Below, piece after piece: positions 1 to 8,323 of a DNA stretch of 18,933 nucleotides. Made by a program: the position numbers and the translations under genes. The stretch covers positions 1-18,933 of the forward strand of contig JAEWVL010000355.1 in NCBI GenBank assembly GCA_023396665.1, given 5' to 3'. Every line of letters begins with the position of its first letter. Position 1 is the stretch's first letter. The stretch is from Spirochaetota bacterium. GTDB lineage: Bacteria; Spirochaetota; UBA4802; JAFGJZ01. The notes beneath the pieces were generated by a model that was given only the letters and a program-made list of their open reading frames with translations, had not been told where the DNA came from and made no database searches.

Positions 1-118
1 TGTTGTCAGTCATTTATGTTATTAATCATTGCAGGTACTTCTATAAACTGCATGTATCACAGTGAGAAGCTCTGGTTCTCAGGAGTCAGGTGATAAAAGA
101 GCGAATGGGGGAGGGCTA

Positions 119-1081
119 ATGCGTGCGGATCGACTGCTGTCTGTCATGATGCTGCTGCAGAACAGGGGCAAGATGCGCGCCGAAGAGCTCGCCGCTGAGC
201 TGGAAGTCTCGGTGCGGACGATATACCGTGATATCGATGCGCTCTCCATTGCGGGGATTCCGGTTTATGCTGACGGTGGTCCGGGAGGAGGCTATGCGCT
301 GCTTGACAGTTATCGCACCGATCTGACCGGTCTTTCCAATGAAGAGATTGAAGCGCTATTTCTTCTTTCGGTGCCGGGTCCGCTTGCGGATTTGCATATC
401 AGCAAGCAGATCAAGGGCGCCCTGCGCAAGATATCCTCATCACGCCCCTCAGCTTCAATTGACGCTGAGCGTCATATGCAAAACCGGCTTTATCTTGATC
501 CGATGCCGTGGTTTCATAAGGCCGATGAAGTGCGCTTTCTCAATGAACTGCAAAACGCTATTTGGCACGATCGTAAAGTTTCGATCAGCTACCTTGATAA
601 AAAAGACAATGAGAGCAGCCGTGAAATCGCACCATATGCGCTGGTGGCAAAAGCATCGACCTGGTATCTGGTTGCAGACAGCGCAAAGGGAATGCGTGTG
701 TTCCGTATTTCGCGTATCAGCTCAATGACGGAATTACCCGTTTGTTTCCGCCGCAGGGAGAATTTTTCGCTGAAAGAATTCTGGCGGGAGTGGTGTGAAC
801 GCTTTCATGAAACGCTGAGAGCGTATCCGGTACAGCTTAGGGTTGCACCTGAAGGGCGTGACATCGTTTCGAAAATATGGCAGGGAACTGAAGAGCTCAT
901 TCGAACAGCAACTTCGGATGCTCATGGCTGGCTGTCCATATCCTATACCTTTCATGACGAGCACGAGGCAAGTTATCTTATTTTACAAATGGGGGCTCTG
1001 GTTCAGGTTGAATCGCCGCTTTCCCTTCGGGAACGATTACGCTGCGAGGCCGAAGCCATACTCGACCTGTACCGGTCCTGA
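119..1081 (+). CDS. YafY-type transcriptional regulator with HTH and WYL domains
   Basis: Predicted 320-residue DNA-binding regulator of the YafY/WYL family. Residues 1-60 form a DeoR/HTH_11-like winged helix (RADRLLSVMMLLQNRGKM, then the recognition part VSVRTIYRDIDAL) followed by the glycine-rich turn GGPGGGYAL that is typical of this family. Residues about 140-215 are the WYL domain; the W-Y-L signature is W182-Y183-L184, followed by RVFRISRI. WYL domains are known to sense ligands such as nucleotides or single-stranded DNA, but the effector here cannot be told. I chose ATG 119 rather than the GTG at 62: it follows a GGGGGAGGG ribosome binding site by about 4 bases, and the family begins with M-R-A-D-R-L. 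The extra 19 residues from the GTG look like untranslated leader. The target gene is unknown; no operator was recognised nearby. Family call confident, role unknown. Confidence 0.9.
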   Translation: MRADRLLSVMMLLQNRGKMRAEELAAELEVSVRTIYRDIDALSIAGIPVYADGGPGGGYALLDSYRTDLTGLSNEEIEALFLLSVPGPLADLHISKQIKGALRKISSSRPSASIDAERHMQNRLYLDPMPWFHKADEVRFLNELQNAIWHDRKVSISYLDKKDNESSREIAPYALVAKASTWYLVADSAKGMRVFRISRISSMTELPVCFRRRENFSLKEFWREWCERFHETLRAYPVQLRVAPEGRDIVSKIWQGTEELIRTATSDAHGWLSISYTFHDEHEASYLILQMGALVQVESPLSLRERLRCEAEAILDLYRS

Positions 1082-1161
1082 TAATCCGAAGTCGATCTCA
1101 TTTCAACGCGATCTCTGTTTGCTTTCCCAAAAAAATATATGCCGAAGAAACCCACTCCTGT

Positions 1162-1189
1162 TTGAAATATTCTGATAAACCAGTATCAT
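1162..1189 (+). promoter_or_regulatory. Likely sigma70-type promoter for the 1328 gene
   Basis: TTGAAA (1162-1167) and TATCAT (1184-1189) each match the sigma70 consensus at five of six bases and are 16 bases apart. Transcription would start near 1196, leaving a leader of about 130 bases before the ATG at 1328. That leader contains a small inverted repeat, CAGCGG/CCGCTG, at 1276-1292. Confidence 0.45.
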
Positions 1190-1327
1190 TGATAAATGGA
1201 TTCGCAATGTCACGCTGAAACCGTTTTTATGATTCCGGGTTTAGCGGTCTTGATCCGTCCATGCCACGTCACACGCAGCGGTCCTGCCGCTGATGCGATA
1301 AAGCTACCAATTTTCCGGGGGGATGAC

Positions 1328-1978
1328 ATGAATAGCAAAGAGCAATGGAAGTTGCTTGCAAATGAACTCGGTTTCACCTACAAAGAGGGTATCGACGCAT
1401 TTGTCGAATCGCCGACACTGGCGAGGATGGCGGCTTCACAGATCGGTGCGGGTGATTTTGAAAAGGCAAAGGCTATGTTGAGTAACCCTCTTGTGAAGGG
1501 GCTTTTGGATTCGCTCTTTATCGGTACGATCACCGGTAAAACCGGCGCATACGAGTGCACCTTGTTCAGGGGCAGTGCGTCGTCATCGCAATCCGGCTCA
1601 TCGTCGGGCAAAGTGTATTACGTGAATATCGCCCTGCTGTTCAGGCAATCGCTTGATTGGGGGCTCGACATGTATCGTGCCGGACTTTCGGCAAAAATCG
1701 CAAAAAAACTGTTCAGGAAAAATTATGTCCCTGTGCCTGACGACGGCGAATTGGAGCGTATGATCGCCGTCAGAGCAAAAAAACGAGATCAGGTGCAATT
1801 GTTTCTGAGAAACATGGCTGTGAGTGATCAGCTAAAGAAGCTTTTTTCAAGCCCGGGTGACTATCATATAAGCGATCACGGTATCCGCTATAAACTCAGG
1901 GGTGAGATTATCGCTAAAGATGAGGCGCTTCGTGTTCTTGCCATTCTTGCGGAAACCGCCGTTCTTTTCGGCAAATGA
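1328..1978 (+). CDS. Hypothetical protein of 216 residues, function unknown
   Basis: I do not recognise this protein. From ATG 1328 it is 216 residues with no signal peptide or membrane helix. The N-terminal third (NELGFTYKEGIDAFVESPT) and the segment around 50-65 look alpha-helical. A Ser-rich stretch (GSASSSQSGSSSG) near residues 80-92 interrupts what looks like a beta-rich region (TGAYECTLFRG then KVYYVNIALLF), as if it were a flexible loop between strands. The C-terminal half is basic and helical (KIAKKLFRKN; VRAKKRDQVQLFLRN). ATG 1328 was chosen because CGGGGGGA lies about 6 bases upstream and because the earlier in-frame ATG at 1196 coincides with the predicted transcription start. Probably a cytoplasmic, monocistronic gene. 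A T-run at 1999-2006 follows the stop but no convincing stem precedes it. Confidence 0.75.
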   Translation: MNSKEQWKLLANELGFTYKEGIDAFVESPTLARMAASQIGAGDFEKAKAMLSNPLVKGLLDSLFIGTITGKTGAYECTLFRGSASSSQSGSSSGKVYYVNIALLFRQSLDWGLDMYRAGLSAKIAKKLFRKNYVPVPDDGELERMIAVRAKKRDQVQLFLRNMAVSDQLKKLFSSPGDYHISDHGIRYKLRGEIIAKDEALRVLAILAETAVLFGK

Positions 1979-2095
1979 TCCGTTAGCGTGTGCAACAATT
2001 TTTTTTACGTCGCGCTACTTTGTGATAATTTAACATTTATGTAATACTCCCGAAAGCGAAAGTGTCATAAAAGAATTGTCGCTGCGGCTTTGTCG

Positions 2096-2126
2096 TTGAA
2101 CCTTGGATGAAACGGTGTGCCATAAT
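2096..2126 (+). promoter_or_regulatory. Possible promoter for gltBD
   Basis: TTGAAC (2096-2101) and CATAAT (2121-2126) are separated by 19 bases, longer than the ideal 17. They sit 74 bases before the gltB start. The gap 1979-2199 also holds an A/T-rich stretch around 2020-2050 that could supply another promoter. Weak evidence only. Confidence 0.25.
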
Positions 2127-2199
2127 CGGCCTACGCGTTTCAATTCTACGATGAGTACTTGGCGCTAATCGCTATGCTTGTTGTTTGTGAGGTGAACTG

Positions 2200-5100
2200 A
2201 TGAATTATCCGCAACGAGAGGGCCTCTACGACCGTGCGTATGAACATGATGCCTGTGGTATCGGCTTCGTCGCCCATATCAAAGGTGAAAAAAGTTACGA
2301 AATCATCGCGCGTGGACTGGAGGTCCTGAGACGAATGGAACACCGCGGTGCTGAAAGCGCCGATAACAAGACCGGTGACGGTGCAGGGATTCTTATGCAG
2401 ATTCCCCACGAGTTTTTCGCTGCGACCGTTCCGTCTTTGCCCGAAGAGGGAAACTACGGTACCGGTATTGTTTTTCTCCCGAAAGACAGTGAAGCCCGGG
2501 AGTTTTGCAAGAAAACGATTGAACGGATTGTCGGTGAAGAGGCTCAACGGATTATTGCCTGGCGAAAAGTGCCCTGTGACGCATCGGTACCGGGTGAGAT
2601 TGCCGTCGGCAGCATGCCGGAAATTGAACAACTGTTTCTCACCGGTGTCTCGCCGCAGACACAGGAGCGTCTCGAACGCAAGCTCTACATTATACGCAAG
2701 CGCTGCGAAAAAACTGTCGCTGAATCAGCACTTGATATCACTTCATTTTATATAAATTCTTTGTCGTCAAAGACTATTGTTTACAAGGGCATGCTTATGC
2801 CCGATCAGGTTGCGCCTTTTTACACCGATCTCAGAGATCCTTCCATGAAAAGCGCTGTTGCCCTGGTACATTCCCGTTTTTCCACAAATACGTTTCCGGC
2901 ATGGGAACTCGCCCAGCCCTTCAGAATTATTGCGCATAACGGTGAGATCAATACGGTAAAGGGAAACCGCTTCTGGATGAGCGCCCGTGAATCGCTTTTC
3001 GCCTCGTCAGAGTACGGAGATGACATACAGAAGATACTGCCGGTCATTGAAAAGGGTCGAAGTGATTCGGCTTCATTTGACAATGCGCTTGAAATGCTGG
3101 TTGCTTGCGGGCGCTCGCTTCCTCATGCGCTGATGATGATGGTGCCTGAGTCATGGAATGATAAAAATCCCATTTCCGACGATCTCAAGCGTTTTTACGA
3201 ATATCATGCCACTTTTATGGAACCCTGGGACGGACCCGCTTCTGTCGTCTTTTTTGACGGACGCTATATCGGCGGTACGCTGGATCGAAACGGGCTGCGC
3301 CCGTCACGCTACATAATTACGAAAGATAACCTCATCGTTATGGGCTCCGAGGTCGGTGTTCAGGATATAGAACCTGCCAATATCGCCTACAAGGGACGTC
3401 TGATGCCTGGAAAACTTCTGCTCGTTGACATTGTCGAGGGCCGGATTATTCCCGATCACGAAATAAAGCAGACCATTGTTCATCAAAAACCCTATTCCGA
3501 ATGGGTCGGCTCTCACCGCGTTCCCTTTGAGGCGGTTCCGAAAAAAGAAGCCGGTAATATCATCAAGGGTGAAAAATTGCAGCAGATGCAGCTGCTTTTC
3601 GGATATAACCGTGAAGATGTAGAGAAACTCATCCCCGAACTGGCAAGAGAGGGACAGGAGATAACCGGTTCAATGGGAACCGATACACCGGTAGCGGTCT
3701 TTTCAGATATTCCGCAACGTCTGTTTAACTACTTCAAACAGGTATTCGCACAGGTAACAAATCCTCCGATTGACCCCATACGTGAAGAGCTTGTCATGAC
3801 ACTGACCAGTTTCATCGGAAGACAGAAGAACCTTATAGAAGAAACACCGGAACACTGCAAACTGATCAAGATTCTTTCTCCGGTAGTTACCGATGATGAG
3901 CTTGAGTCATTACGCCAGTTTGATGATCCCGCATTCAGCTCCGTTACGCTCGATGCGGTATTTTCCTCAGACGAAGGCAGACCCGGACTGAAACGCGCGA
4001 TGAAGCGGCTCTGTCGTGAGGCTGAGCAGGCTATCGACGAGGGTAAGACCTTTATCATCCTTTCAGATCGCAAGGCCGATGCCTATAACGTTCCGGTTCC
4101 CTCACTGCTCGCATGCGCGGGAGTACATCATCACCTGATACGGCAAAAAAAGCGGACACAGTGCAGTATCTTCATGGAAACGGCCGAGCCCCGCGAGGTG
4201 CATCATTTTTGTCTGCTTTTCGGTTATGGCGCAGACATCATCAATCCCTATGGTGTTTATGCGCTGATTCGCGAACAGGTGAAAAAGGGCTTTTACGGTG
4301 ATATGAGCTATAAAGACGGCGAGGCTCACTTCGGCAAAGGTATACAAAAAGGAATACTTAAGGTTCTTTCGAAAATGGGAACCTCGACACTGCGAAGCTA
4401 TCGTGCAGCGCAGGTATTCGAGGCTGTCGGTCTGGGTCAGCACTTGATTGACGAGTATTTCACCAACACCCCCTCACGCATCGGCGGAATAGGCATAGAG
4501 GAGCTTGCAGAAGAGTCGCTGCGCGCTCACCGTTATGCATACGAGGAAGCGCCCGGTCTTCTCAGAAGCGAAGGGGTCTATCACTGGCGCAAAAACGGTG
4601 AACGTCATGCCTGGAATCCCGAAACAATTCATCTTCTGCAGTGGGCTACCCGTACCGGCAATTACGAGCTGTTCAAAAAATTCACTTCAGCAGTTAATGA
4701 ACTGAATCGCGCACCTCACGTAATACGCGGCCTTTTTGATTTTCAGGAGAGCACAGCGATCGCAATCGACGAGGTCGAACCAGTCGAAGCGATCATGAAA
4801 CGCTTCACCACCGGTGCGATGTCCTACGGTTCAATTTCAGCCGAGGCTCACGAAGCCATCGCGACCGCGCTTAATTCCATCAAGGGCAGAAGCAATTCGG
4901 GCGAAGGGGGAGAGGATCCCCGGCGTTTCATCCCGAAATCGGACGGCTCTTCGACGCGAAGTGCGATTAAGCAGGTTGCGTCGGGGCGTTTCGGCGTTAC
5001 CTCAAACTATTTGACGAATGCCGATGAAATACAGATCAAAATCGCCCAGGGTGCGAAACCAGGAGAGGGCGGTCAGCTTCCCGGACACAAGGTGGATGAG

Positions 5101-6729
5101 ATCATCGCGAAGACACGTTTTTCAACACCGGGTGTGACGCTCATTTCGCCGCCGCCGCATCATGATATTTACTCAATAGAAGATCTTGCCCAGCTTATCT
5201 TTGACCTGAAGAACGCAAATCCGAACGCGAGAATCTCGGTAAAACTCGTATCCGAAAGCGGTGTTGGCACCATCGCCGCTGGTGTCGCAAAAGCTCATGC
5301 CGACAACATACTCATCAGCGGTTACGACGGAGGCACGGGAGCTTCTCCGCAGAGTTCTATAAAACATGCGGGTCTGCCCTGGGAGATCGGCATGTCCGAA
5401 ACGCATCAAACGCTGGTACTCAACAATCTTCGCTCCCGTGTGCGCATACAGACCGACGGACAGATCAGGACTGGCCGCGACATCGTGCTTGCGGCCATTC
5501 TCGGAGCGGAAGAATTCGGTTTCGCGACCTCGGTACTCGTGGTACTCGGTTGTACGCTGATGAGGAAATGTCATCTCAACACCTGTCCTTTCGGCGTTGC
5601 AACACAGGATGTGAAGCTGCGTGAGCGTTTCAAGGGCAAGCCCGGGCACCTTATCAATTTTTTCCGTTTTCTCGCACAGGAAGTCCGCGAGGTGATGGCG
5701 CAGCTCGGGGTCAGAAGATTTGATGAACTGATCGGGCAGACACAACTGCTGAAAGTGCGAAACGATGTGACGCACTGGAAGGGAAAATTTGTCGATCCCT
5801 CGGCCTTGCTGCACAAATCATCCCTTGCCGGGCAAACAGATAATTATTGTACGCAGATGCAGGTGCACAAGATTGACAATGTTCTCGACCGCAGACTTCT
5901 CGCCGATTGCGCCGCAGCGATTGACAGCAGAAAGCCCGTTGTGCGTGAGTACGAAATCAGAAACACCGACAGAAGCGTTGGAACCATGCTTTCACATGAA
6001 GTATCGAAACAATACGGTGAAAAAGCCCTTCCCGAAGGAACGATCAAGCTTCATTTCAGGGGAAGTGCGGGTCAGAGCTTCGGCGCTTTTCTCGCAAAGG
6101 GGCTCTCGTTCACCCTGGAGGGCGATGCGAACGATTATCTTGGAAAGGGTCTTTCCGGAGGAAGAATCGTTGTAATGCCGCCGCACGAATCTGACTTCGC
6201 GGCTGAGGACAACATCATCATCGGTAACACGGTGCTCTACGGTGCGACCGGCGGAGAGCTTTATGTCCGCGGGATCGCCGGTGAGCGCTTCTGTGTGCGC
6301 AATTCCGGAGCGCTTGCCGTCGTTGAAGGTACGGGTGACCACTGTGCCGAATATATGACCGGCGGCCATCTTGTCGTTCTGGGTCAGGTCGGGCGTAACT
6401 TCGCCGCCGGAATGAGCGGCGGAATCGCCTATGTCTATGATGTGAACAAGAATTTTGACTATCTGTGCAACAAGGGAATGGTTGAACTTTCCCCGATTAA
6501 AAACGACGAGGATGAACACTTCCTTAAAACGACTATCGCGTGTCATGCCGAACTCACCGGCAGTAAACTCGCAGCGACCATGCTGCATAACTGGAACGGA
6601 TATCTGTACCGCTTCGTAAAGGTGATGCCGCTTGAATACAAACGCGCGATCCAGGAGATGAAGTTGCGCAAGATTGATGAGCGGCTCGAGGGTATTCGGG
6701 CAGAAGAACAGCTTGGAAGGAGTGTGTAA
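2200..6729 (+). CDS. gltB: Glutamate synthase large (alpha) subunit
   Basis: Large subunit of glutamate synthase (GOGAT), which turns glutamine and 2-oxoglutarate into two glutamates and is central to ammonia assimilation. Length 1509 residues, usual for bacterial GltB. Cys19 (in HDACGIGF) is the expected N-terminal nucleophile of the class II amidotransferase domain, so an 18-residue propeptide should be removed. The amidotransferase runs to about 430, with the typical AHNGEINT and LDRNGLRPSRY motifs. A central linker domain follows. The FMN/synthase domain lies around 860-1200 (SNSGEGGEDP, GEGGQLPGHKV, SGYDGGTGASP). C1118, C1124 and C1129 in a C-x5-C-x4-C pattern bind the 3Fe-4S cluster. 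The C-terminal GXGXG helix domain spans about 1280-1450. The start has a GAGGTG ribosome binding site. It overlaps gltD by one base, so the two are co-translated. Nothing looks broken. Confidence 0.98.
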   Translation: MNYPQREGLYDRAYEHDACGIGFVAHIKGEKSYEIIARGLEVLRRMEHRGAESADNKTGDGAGILMQIPHEFFAATVPSLPEEGNYGTGIVFLPKDSEAREFCKKTIERIVGEEAQRIIAWRKVPCDASVPGEIAVGSMPEIEQLFLTGVSPQTQERLERKLYIIRKRCEKTVAESALDITSFYINSLSSKTIVYKGMLMPDQVAPFYTDLRDPSMKSAVALVHSRFSTNTFPAWELAQPFRIIAHNGEINTVKGNRFWMSARESLFASSEYGDDIQKILPVIEKGRSDSASFDNALEMLVACGRSLPHALMMMVPESWNDKNPISDDLKRFYEYHATFMEPWDGPASVVFFDGRYIGGTLDRNGLRPSRYIITKDNLIVMGSEVGVQDIEPANIAYKGRLMPGKLLLVDIVEGRIIPDHEIKQTIVHQKPYSEWVGSHRVPFEAVPKKEAGNIIKGEKLQQMQLLFGYNREDVEKLIPELAREGQEITGSMGTDTPVAVFSDIPQRLFNYFKQVFAQVTNPPIDPIREELVMTLTSFIGRQKNLIEETPEHCKLIKILSPVVTDDELESLRQFDDPAFSSVTLDAVFSSDEGRPGLKRAMKRLCREAEQAIDEGKTFIILSDRKADAYNVPVPSLLACAGVHHHLIRQKKRTQCSIFMETAEPREVHHFCLLFGYGADIINPYGVYALIREQVKKGFYGDMSYKDGEAHFGKGIQKGILKVLSKMGTSTLRSYRAAQVFEAVGLGQHLIDEYFTNTPSRIGGIGIEELAEESLRAHRYAYEEAPGLLRSEGVYHWRKNGERHAWNPETIHLLQWATRTGNYELFKKFTSAVNELNRAPHVIRGLFDFQESTAIAIDEVEPVEAIMKRFTTGAMSYGSISAEAHEAIATALNSIKGRSNSGEGGEDPRRFIPKSDGSSTRSAIKQVASGRFGVTSNYLTNADEIQIKIAQGAKPGEGGQLPGHKVDEIIAKTRFSTPGVTLISPPPHHDIYSIEDLAQLIFDLKNANPNARISVKLVSESGVGTIAAGVAKAHADNILISGYDGGTGASPQSSIKHAGLPWEIGMSETHQTLVLNNLRSRVRIQTDGQIRTGRDIVLAAILGAEEFGFATSVLVVLGCTLMRKCHLNTCPFGVATQDVKLRERFKGKPGHLINFFRFLAQEVREVMAQLGVRRFDELIGQTQLLKVRNDVTHWKGKFVDPSALLHKSSLAGQTDNYCTQMQVHKIDNVLDRRLLADCAAAIDSRKPVVREYEIRNTDRSVGTMLSHEVSKQYGEKALPEGTIKLHFRGSAGQSFGAFLAKGLSFTLEGDANDYLGKGLSGGRIVVMPPHESDFAAEDNIIIGNTVLYGATGGELYVRGIAGERFCVRNSGALAVVEGTGDHCAEYMTGGHLVVLGQVGRNFAAGMSGGIAYVYDVNKNFDYLCNKGMVELSPIKNDEDEHFLKTTIACHAELTGSKLAATMLHNWNGYLYRFVKVMPLEYKRAIQEMKLRKIDERLEGIRAEEQLGRSV

Positions 6730-8180
6730 TGGGAGATCCAAAAGGATTTTTGAATATATCGCGAAAAGAGGGGGGATACCGTCCCGTCGAACTGCGCGTG
6801 AAAGATTATGATGAAGTCGAGGTGCAGCTTTCCGATGAGGAAAGAAAACAGCAGAGTGCCCGCTGTATGGACTGCGGAGTTCCGTTTTGCATATGGGGTT
6901 GCCCTCTCGGCAATGTGATGCCCGAGTGGCAGGATATGATCTATCGCGGGCGCTTCGAGGAAGCATGGCGCATGCTTCAGGAGACGAATTGTTTTCCTGA
7001 ATTCACCGGTCGGGTCTGTCCTGCATTGTGCGAGGCTTCCTGTGTTCTCGCGGCGAATGACGAGGCGGTGACAATCCGCCAGAACGAATGGTATATCATT
7101 GACAAGGCCTGGGATATGGGACTGGTCAAGCCGGAGCCGCCGAAAGTGCGCAGCGGAAAAAAAGTTGCGATTGTCGGCGGCGGGCCTTCCGGGCTTGCCT
7201 GTGCCGATATTCTCAACAAAAAGGGGCATACGGTTACCCTCTATGAGGCTGAGAGCCGTATAGGCGGTTTCCTCCGCTACGGAATACCCGATTTTAAACT
7301 GAATAAAAGTGTGATCGATCGAAGACTTGCGCTCATGGCGGCCGAGGGGGTGATCTTCAAGTCCGCTACCCGTGTTGGAAAGGATATTTCCACAGAAGTG
7401 CTTCGTGAGCAAAATGATGCCCTGTGTATCACCATCGGAGCCCGTCAGCCGCGTGATCTTCCGATTCCCGGCAGAGATCTTGCAGGCATACATTTTGCTT
7501 TTGATTTTCTTTCACAGCAGAACCGTCTGTGTTCCGGTGACATGGCCTGCGGCGAAAGCCGTATCAACGCCTTTGATAAGCGCGTCGTGGTTATCGGCGG
7601 GGGGGATACCGGAGCCGACTGTGTGGGAACCTCCAACCGTCAGGGGGCAGTATCGGTGCATCAGTTGGAGCTGCTTCCCCAGCCCCCGGAACAAAGAACC
7701 GAGGAAAATCCCTGGCCCCTTTGGCCTCGCCTACATAAGGTTTCATCTTCACACAAAGAGGGATGTGAGCGGCTCTGGTGCATTTCCACCAAGGAGTTTA
7801 TTGCCGGTGAGGACGGGCGGCTCAGCGGTATTCGCTGCGTAAAAGTTGAATGGAGCAAGGATGAGAAGGGTAATTTCGCAATGAAAGAGATTGCCGGCAG
7901 CGAGTTTGTTCTCGAGGCCGACATCGTACTTCTGGCGATGGGATTCGTTCATCCGGAACACGAGGGACCCGTGAATGACCTTTCCCTGGAAAAAGACGCA
8001 AGGGGAAATATCAAAACAGGTGCTGATCACATGACGAGTGTTCCCGGTGTCTTTTCGGCGGGTGACGCCCGGCGGGGCGCTTCGCTGGTGGTATGGGCTA
8101 TAGCCGAGGGTCGGCAGGCAGCGGATGCGATTGACCGTTATCTTAAGCAAAGCGCCACTAACGAGAAAGAAGAGAGCTGA
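6729..8180 (+). CDS. gltD: Glutamate synthase small (beta) subunit
   Basis: Small subunit of glutamate synthase: oxidises NADPH through FAD and passes electrons through iron-sulphur clusters to GltB. Length 483 residues, normal for the family. The N-terminal adrenodoxin-reductase-like cluster domain has Cys46, 49, 54 and 58 (CMDCGVPFCIWGC) and a second group at 88, 97, 101 and 105 (in TGRVCPALCEASC). The FAD-binding Rossmann motif GGGPSG is at residues 150-155 and the NAD(P)H-binding motif GGGDTG at 290-295. The C-terminal flavin motif GVFSAGDARRGASLVVWAI is intact. The start ATG shares its A with the gltB stop (TAATG), and AGGAG precedes it within the end of gltB. The ATG-stop overlap indicates coupled translation and matched subunit amounts. 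Confidence 0.98.
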   Translation: MGDPKGFLNISRKEGGYRPVELRVKDYDEVEVQLSDEERKQQSARCMDCGVPFCIWGCPLGNVMPEWQDMIYRGRFEEAWRMLQETNCFPEFTGRVCPALCEASCVLAANDEAVTIRQNEWYIIDKAWDMGLVKPEPPKVRSGKKVAIVGGGPSGLACADILNKKGHTVTLYEAESRIGGFLRYGIPDFKLNKSVIDRRLALMAAEGVIFKSATRVGKDISTEVLREQNDALCITIGARQPRDLPIPGRDLAGIHFAFDFLSQQNRLCSGDMACGESRINAFDKRVVVIGGGDTGADCVGTSNRQGAVSVHQLELLPQPPEQRTEENPWPLWPRLHKVSSSHKEGCERLWCISTKEFIAGEDGRLSGIRCVKVEWSKDEKGNFAMKEIAGSEFVLEADIVLLAMGFVHPEHEGPVNDLSLEKDARGNIKTGADHMTSVPGVFSAGDARRGASLVVWAIAEGRQAADAIDRYLKQSATNEKEES

Positions 8181-8193
8181 TCTGTGTTTCGGA

Positions 8194-8246
8194 GCGGGCG
8201 AGGCGCACACGCTTTGTTCGTGTCGCCCGCGTAATCATCCCTTTTT
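8194..8246 (+). terminator. Possible bulged hairpin terminator after gltD
   Basis: GCGGGCGA (8194-8201) pairs with TCGCCCGC (8223-8230), and inside it CACG (8208-8211) pairs with CGTG (8219-8222), leaving a 6-base bulge at 8202-8207 and a 7-base loop. A run of five T follows only at 8242-8246, 11 bases after the stem, so it is a non-canonical terminator at best. Its position between gltD and an unrelated gene fits an end-of-operon signal. Confidence 0.4.
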
Positions 8247-8323
8247 GTATTGACGATTTTCGGGATGAAAGAAGAGTGGAGCGGACTTACTCAGAGTGTT
8301 ATCAATGATGCGGTGCGTTCGCT

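Noticed and set aside
1..61. Promoter before the WYL regulator
   Set aside because: TATAAA at 42-47 could be a -10 box, but there is no -35 box at a proper distance and the region is cut by the window start.
62..118. GTG 62 as start of the WYL regulator
   Set aside because: The added 19 residues are unlike the family, and ATG 119 has a strong ribosome binding site.
1196..1327. 44-residue N-terminal extension of the hypothetical protein
   Set aside because: It starts at the predicted transcription start and lacks a ribosome binding site, while ATG 1328 has one.
1979..2010. Terminator after the 1328 gene
   Set aside because: A run of eight T is present at 1999-2006 but no stable stem precedes it.
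5992..7493. Long minus-strand reading frames (324 and 316 codons) across gltB and gltD
   Set aside because: They mirror two highly conserved genes on the other strand, have no recognisable domains and no ribosome binding site; shadow frames.
8250..8278. TTGACG as -35 box for the phosphoesterase gene
   Set aside because: No acceptable -10 box 16-18 bases downstream.
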